DNA of 64,000 bases from Choricystis sp. odSpoLacu1 (taxonomy: Eukaryota; Chlorophyta; Trebouxiophyceae): contig OY253652.1 in the NCBI GenBank assembly GCA_958009055.1, forward strand, positions 372,001 to 436,000, written 5' to 3'. The position numbers and the translations under genes are program-made. Positions 61,801 to 64,000 of the stretch are shown here, piece after piece (the stretch's first letter is position 1; every line of letters starts with the position of its first letter). The notes below the pieces were generated by a model that worked only from the letters and a program-made list of their open reading frames with translations, was not told the DNA's origin and searched no databases.

Positions 61801-62731
61801 ACTCGGCCACCAGGCCGGCCACCAGTTTGAACCCGGCCGCGTACGCGGCCGCGTCCCCACGCTCCCGCGCCCTGCGCACCGCTGCCGTCGCCGATGCAGG
61901 CGTCGTGCGCGCATCATCGTCATCATACCAGGACAGCTTGGTCAGGCGGGCCACCAGCTGGACCAGGGCGGCGGAGACAAAGGGGGCGAGGGTGGAGGCA
62001 CGGGCATCAAGGTACTGCAAAAAATAGGCGCGCGCATCGCGGCGGACGGACAGCTCCAGGGAGGCTTCCGTCACCGTTTTGAGGAGGGAGGAGGCGGCCA
62101 GGAGGCAGGCGTAGGGCGAGGTGGAGGCGTCGAGCAGGGACTGAGAGTGAGAGGGTGAGTGAGGGTCGGTCGAGTGTGCGTGTGCACGCGGCCTCCTCTC
62201 TCCCCCCGCATCGCGTGATTGGCGCCTTGAACGCACACGCCAACCTGCGAGCCAGCGGGCCAACCCCTCTTCTTTCCCACCTCTTTTTCCTCATCTCACC
62301 TTGCACGCACCGATGCTGTCCACACCGCCGCGGAACGGGGCCAGCGTCTCCTCGGCGGACGCGCGCTCCGCCGCGTTCTGTGTGTGTGGAATGAAGTGTG
62401 TGTGGATGAAGGCGACAGGTTGAGTGTGAGAGGACAGGGCGGCGCGAGCAAGACCACGGTCGCGTTTGCCGATTGGGAGGCCGGGGCTGCGCGGCGCCCC
62501 ACGCCTCTAACCCCCTTTCCCCGTCTCTCTGCGTGCCCCGCGCTTCACCAGTCGCCAGCAGCGTCCCGCAGACCCGGCTCAGCGGCCGTGTCCGTCGTGG
62601 GGCGCCGTTTTTTGGGTCTCCACCCCCCCGCCCCGCCCCATCGTTTCTGCTCTCCAACTCACCTGGCTCACGTACAGCCGCTCCGCCGCGGCCTCCACCT
62701 GCGCCAGAGCCAGCCCGGACGACGCGTCCAT
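58856..62731 (-). CDS. XPO7: Exportin-7 (RanBP16-type karyopherin)
   Basis: Five exons (62663-62731, 62300-62377, 61761-62140, 60302-61667, 58856-60193) give 1076 residues (human 1087). It starts MDASSGLALAQVEAAAERLY, an importin-beta N-terminal helix, followed by FRGGVDSIGACKSLLDASTS. Diagnostic C-terminal blocks: SFDFVGTC in the first third, LKLYAELVLNKAQRLAFDAS then SPSGILLFREVS, ALSGSYVNFAVFDLYGD, LFEDCPNQWSLSRPMLPLIL and TKNRDKFTQNL. All match exportin-7, a RanGTP-dependent nuclear transport receptor. Five GTGAG introns of 100-170 bp are phase-consistent. It is divergent from the pyruvate kinase gene (177 bp) and convergent with the nitrilase gene (141 bp). Confidence 0.95.
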
Positions 62732-62908
62732 GTGACGCGGATGGCCTGGCAGCAGCACACGCGGGGGTCGCGCCAAAGGAAAAAAAAACGGATGGGTGCC
62801 CGAAAAAAGTGTGTTTCAGTGGACCTCCTTTTTCTCTCTCTCTCGTCCCCCGCACACCTCTCTGCACACACCCCTCCCACCCGACACACACACACACACA
62901 CTCCCAAC

Positions 62909-64000
62909 ATGCGGCTGCACGCGCCCGTGCGCCTCCCGCGCGGCGCGGTCGCCCTCCCGCCGCGCGCGTCGGCCTCGCCCGCGCCACGCCGGCGCGCACC
63001 GCCGTCACGCCGCTCCCCCGCCACGCCGGCCGCCACCACCAAGGAGGTGACGCCCAAGAAGGATGCGCAGCCGGCGGCGTCGGCGCTGGAGGTGGACTCG
63101 GTGCTGCAGCAGGAGCTGGCCGAGAATGGTGAGTTGGAGGGTCGACACAAAGCGGAGGCTCGCCCGCCCCACCCCTCCCCTCCGCCTGCGTCTGCTCTTC
63201 CTCGCTGCAAGCAGGCGACACGACTGCGCGGCGTGTGGGGGGAGGGTGGGAGCAGCAGCGGTTGCCACGCGCGCGGCGCTGGTGCGCGTCGCCCTCAATT
63301 TTGTTTTCCTCCCCTCTAGCCGACCTCGACCCTCTCTCTCCTCCCTCACCATTCAGGCTTCCGCTCCACGCGCCGCACCAAGATCATCTGCACCATCGGC
63401 CCCGCCTCCTGCTCCCCCGCCGTGCTGGAGGAGCTGGCGGCGTCCGGCATGAACGTGGCGCGGCTGAACAGTGAGTTTGGTGGGGTGGTGGGAAGGGAGG
63501 GATGGAAAAAAAAAAAAACACGCCGAGAAAAACACGACTCACAACCCCTCCCTCTCTCTCACAGTGTGCCACGGCTCGCGCGAGTGGCACAAGAGCGTGA
63601 TCGACTCCATCCGCCGCCTGAACAAGGAGAAAGGGTGAGTTTGGTGGTGGTGGTGGTGGCGTGGAGAGAGACAGACGAACCAAAGCACACCCCTCTCACA
63701 CACACCCTCCTCTCTCCTCCCTCCCCCAGCTACTCTGTCGCCATCATGGTGGACACCGAAGGCTCCGAGGTGCACACCTCGGAACTGGATCACCCCCTGA
63801 AAGCGGAGGCGGGCGCCGAATTCATCTTCACCATCCGCGACCCCGCCACCGCCTCCACCGGCGCCACCCACGCCATCGGCGTCTCCTACGACGCTTTTGT
63901 GGACGACGTGGAGCCCGGAGACGCCATCGTGGTGGATGGCGGCATGGTGTCGCTGGAGGTGACGTCCAAGGCGGGGCCGGATGTCGTGGCCCGCGTCGTC
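62909..64000 (+). CDS. PKP: Plastid pyruvate kinase, N-terminal part
   Basis: Four exons seen (62909-63128, 63357-63470, 63565-63634, 63730 to the edge), phase-consistent, about 225 residues before the window ends. The first ~45 residues ([20 protein letters not shown] then [15 protein letters not shown]) form a transit peptide. The catalytic start is [40 protein letters not shown] and [20 protein letters not shown]. The [10 protein letters not shown] form is typical of plastid pyruvate kinases (cytosolic ones have NFSHG). The B domain is under way at the edge ([20 protein letters not shown]). It makes plastid pyruvate and ATP for fatty acid and isoprenoid synthesis. Confidence 0.95.

Noticed and set aside
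1..64000. U6 snRNA, tRNA, 5S rRNA or SRP RNA
   Set aside because: I looked for the U6 ACAGAGA-AGC core and for tRNA B-box words (GGTTCGA) on both strands. Hits fell inside coding regions, inside the U5 gene or lacked the rest of the molecule.
1..64000. CRISPR array, bacterial operons, insertion sequences or prophage
   Set aside because: The window is intron-bearing nuclear eukaryotic DNA; no regularly spaced direct repeats, transposase or integrase genes were seen.

Overview
The window looks like nuclear DNA of a photosynthetic eukaryote, most likely a green alga (Viridiplantae). It is very GC-rich and very gene-dense. Nearly all spliced genes have short GT-AG introns, mostly with GTGAG donors. 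The protein set fits a green alga: plastid-type HisIE, plastid pyruvate kinase, bacterial-type S13 with a transit-like leader, a class XI-type myosin, ER-type allantoate amidohydrolase and a Grx-DEP-DUF547 protein. No organism can be named from sequence alone. CFAP20 hints at a retained cilium or flagellum.

Layout. 0-5 kb: end of an alpha-mannosidase, a MutT-like NUDIX enzyme (-), U4 and U5 snRNA genes facing each other, a small ORF, and NAA40. 5-21.8 kb: an Ala/Pro-rich nuclear-type protein, SPT6, CFAP20 (-), a TPR/beta-helix protein, eL43 (-), PRP40 with a ~134-bp tandem repeat behind it, and DNAJC17. 21.8-23.4 kb: a gene-poor stretch with a decayed LRR-like gene and divergent U1 (-) and U2 (+) snRNA genes. 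23.6-37 kb: HisIE (-), mL43, IPP isomerase (-), two unknown proteins, a small secreted protein (-), ATE1 (-, frameshifted as assembled), allantoate amidohydrolase (-), APC11 (-), WDR61. 37-64 kb: myosin XI (-), FAM98, Grx-DUF547, secretory cyclophilin (-), plastid S13, WrbA (-), an unknown barrel-like protein, a secreted protein (-), tail-anchored cytosine-deaminase-like protein, ferredoxin (-), a cyclase-like membrane protein (-, frameshifted as assembled), nitrilase, exportin-7 (-), and the start of plastid pyruvate kinase. Orientations alternate, giving many divergent starts 130-400 bp apart and convergent ends 80-240 bp apart.

Main result: genes for four of the five major spliceosomal RNAs (U1, U2, U4, U5) lie within 21 kb, in two pairs. 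All four carry a CATA[G/T] element about 63-68 bp upstream. Several proteins here also act on RNA or transcription (PRP40, DNAJC17, SPT6, WDR61, FAM98), though this may be chance in so dense a genome. Exon coordinates below were read by eye from splice consensus, reading frame and remembered family sequence.
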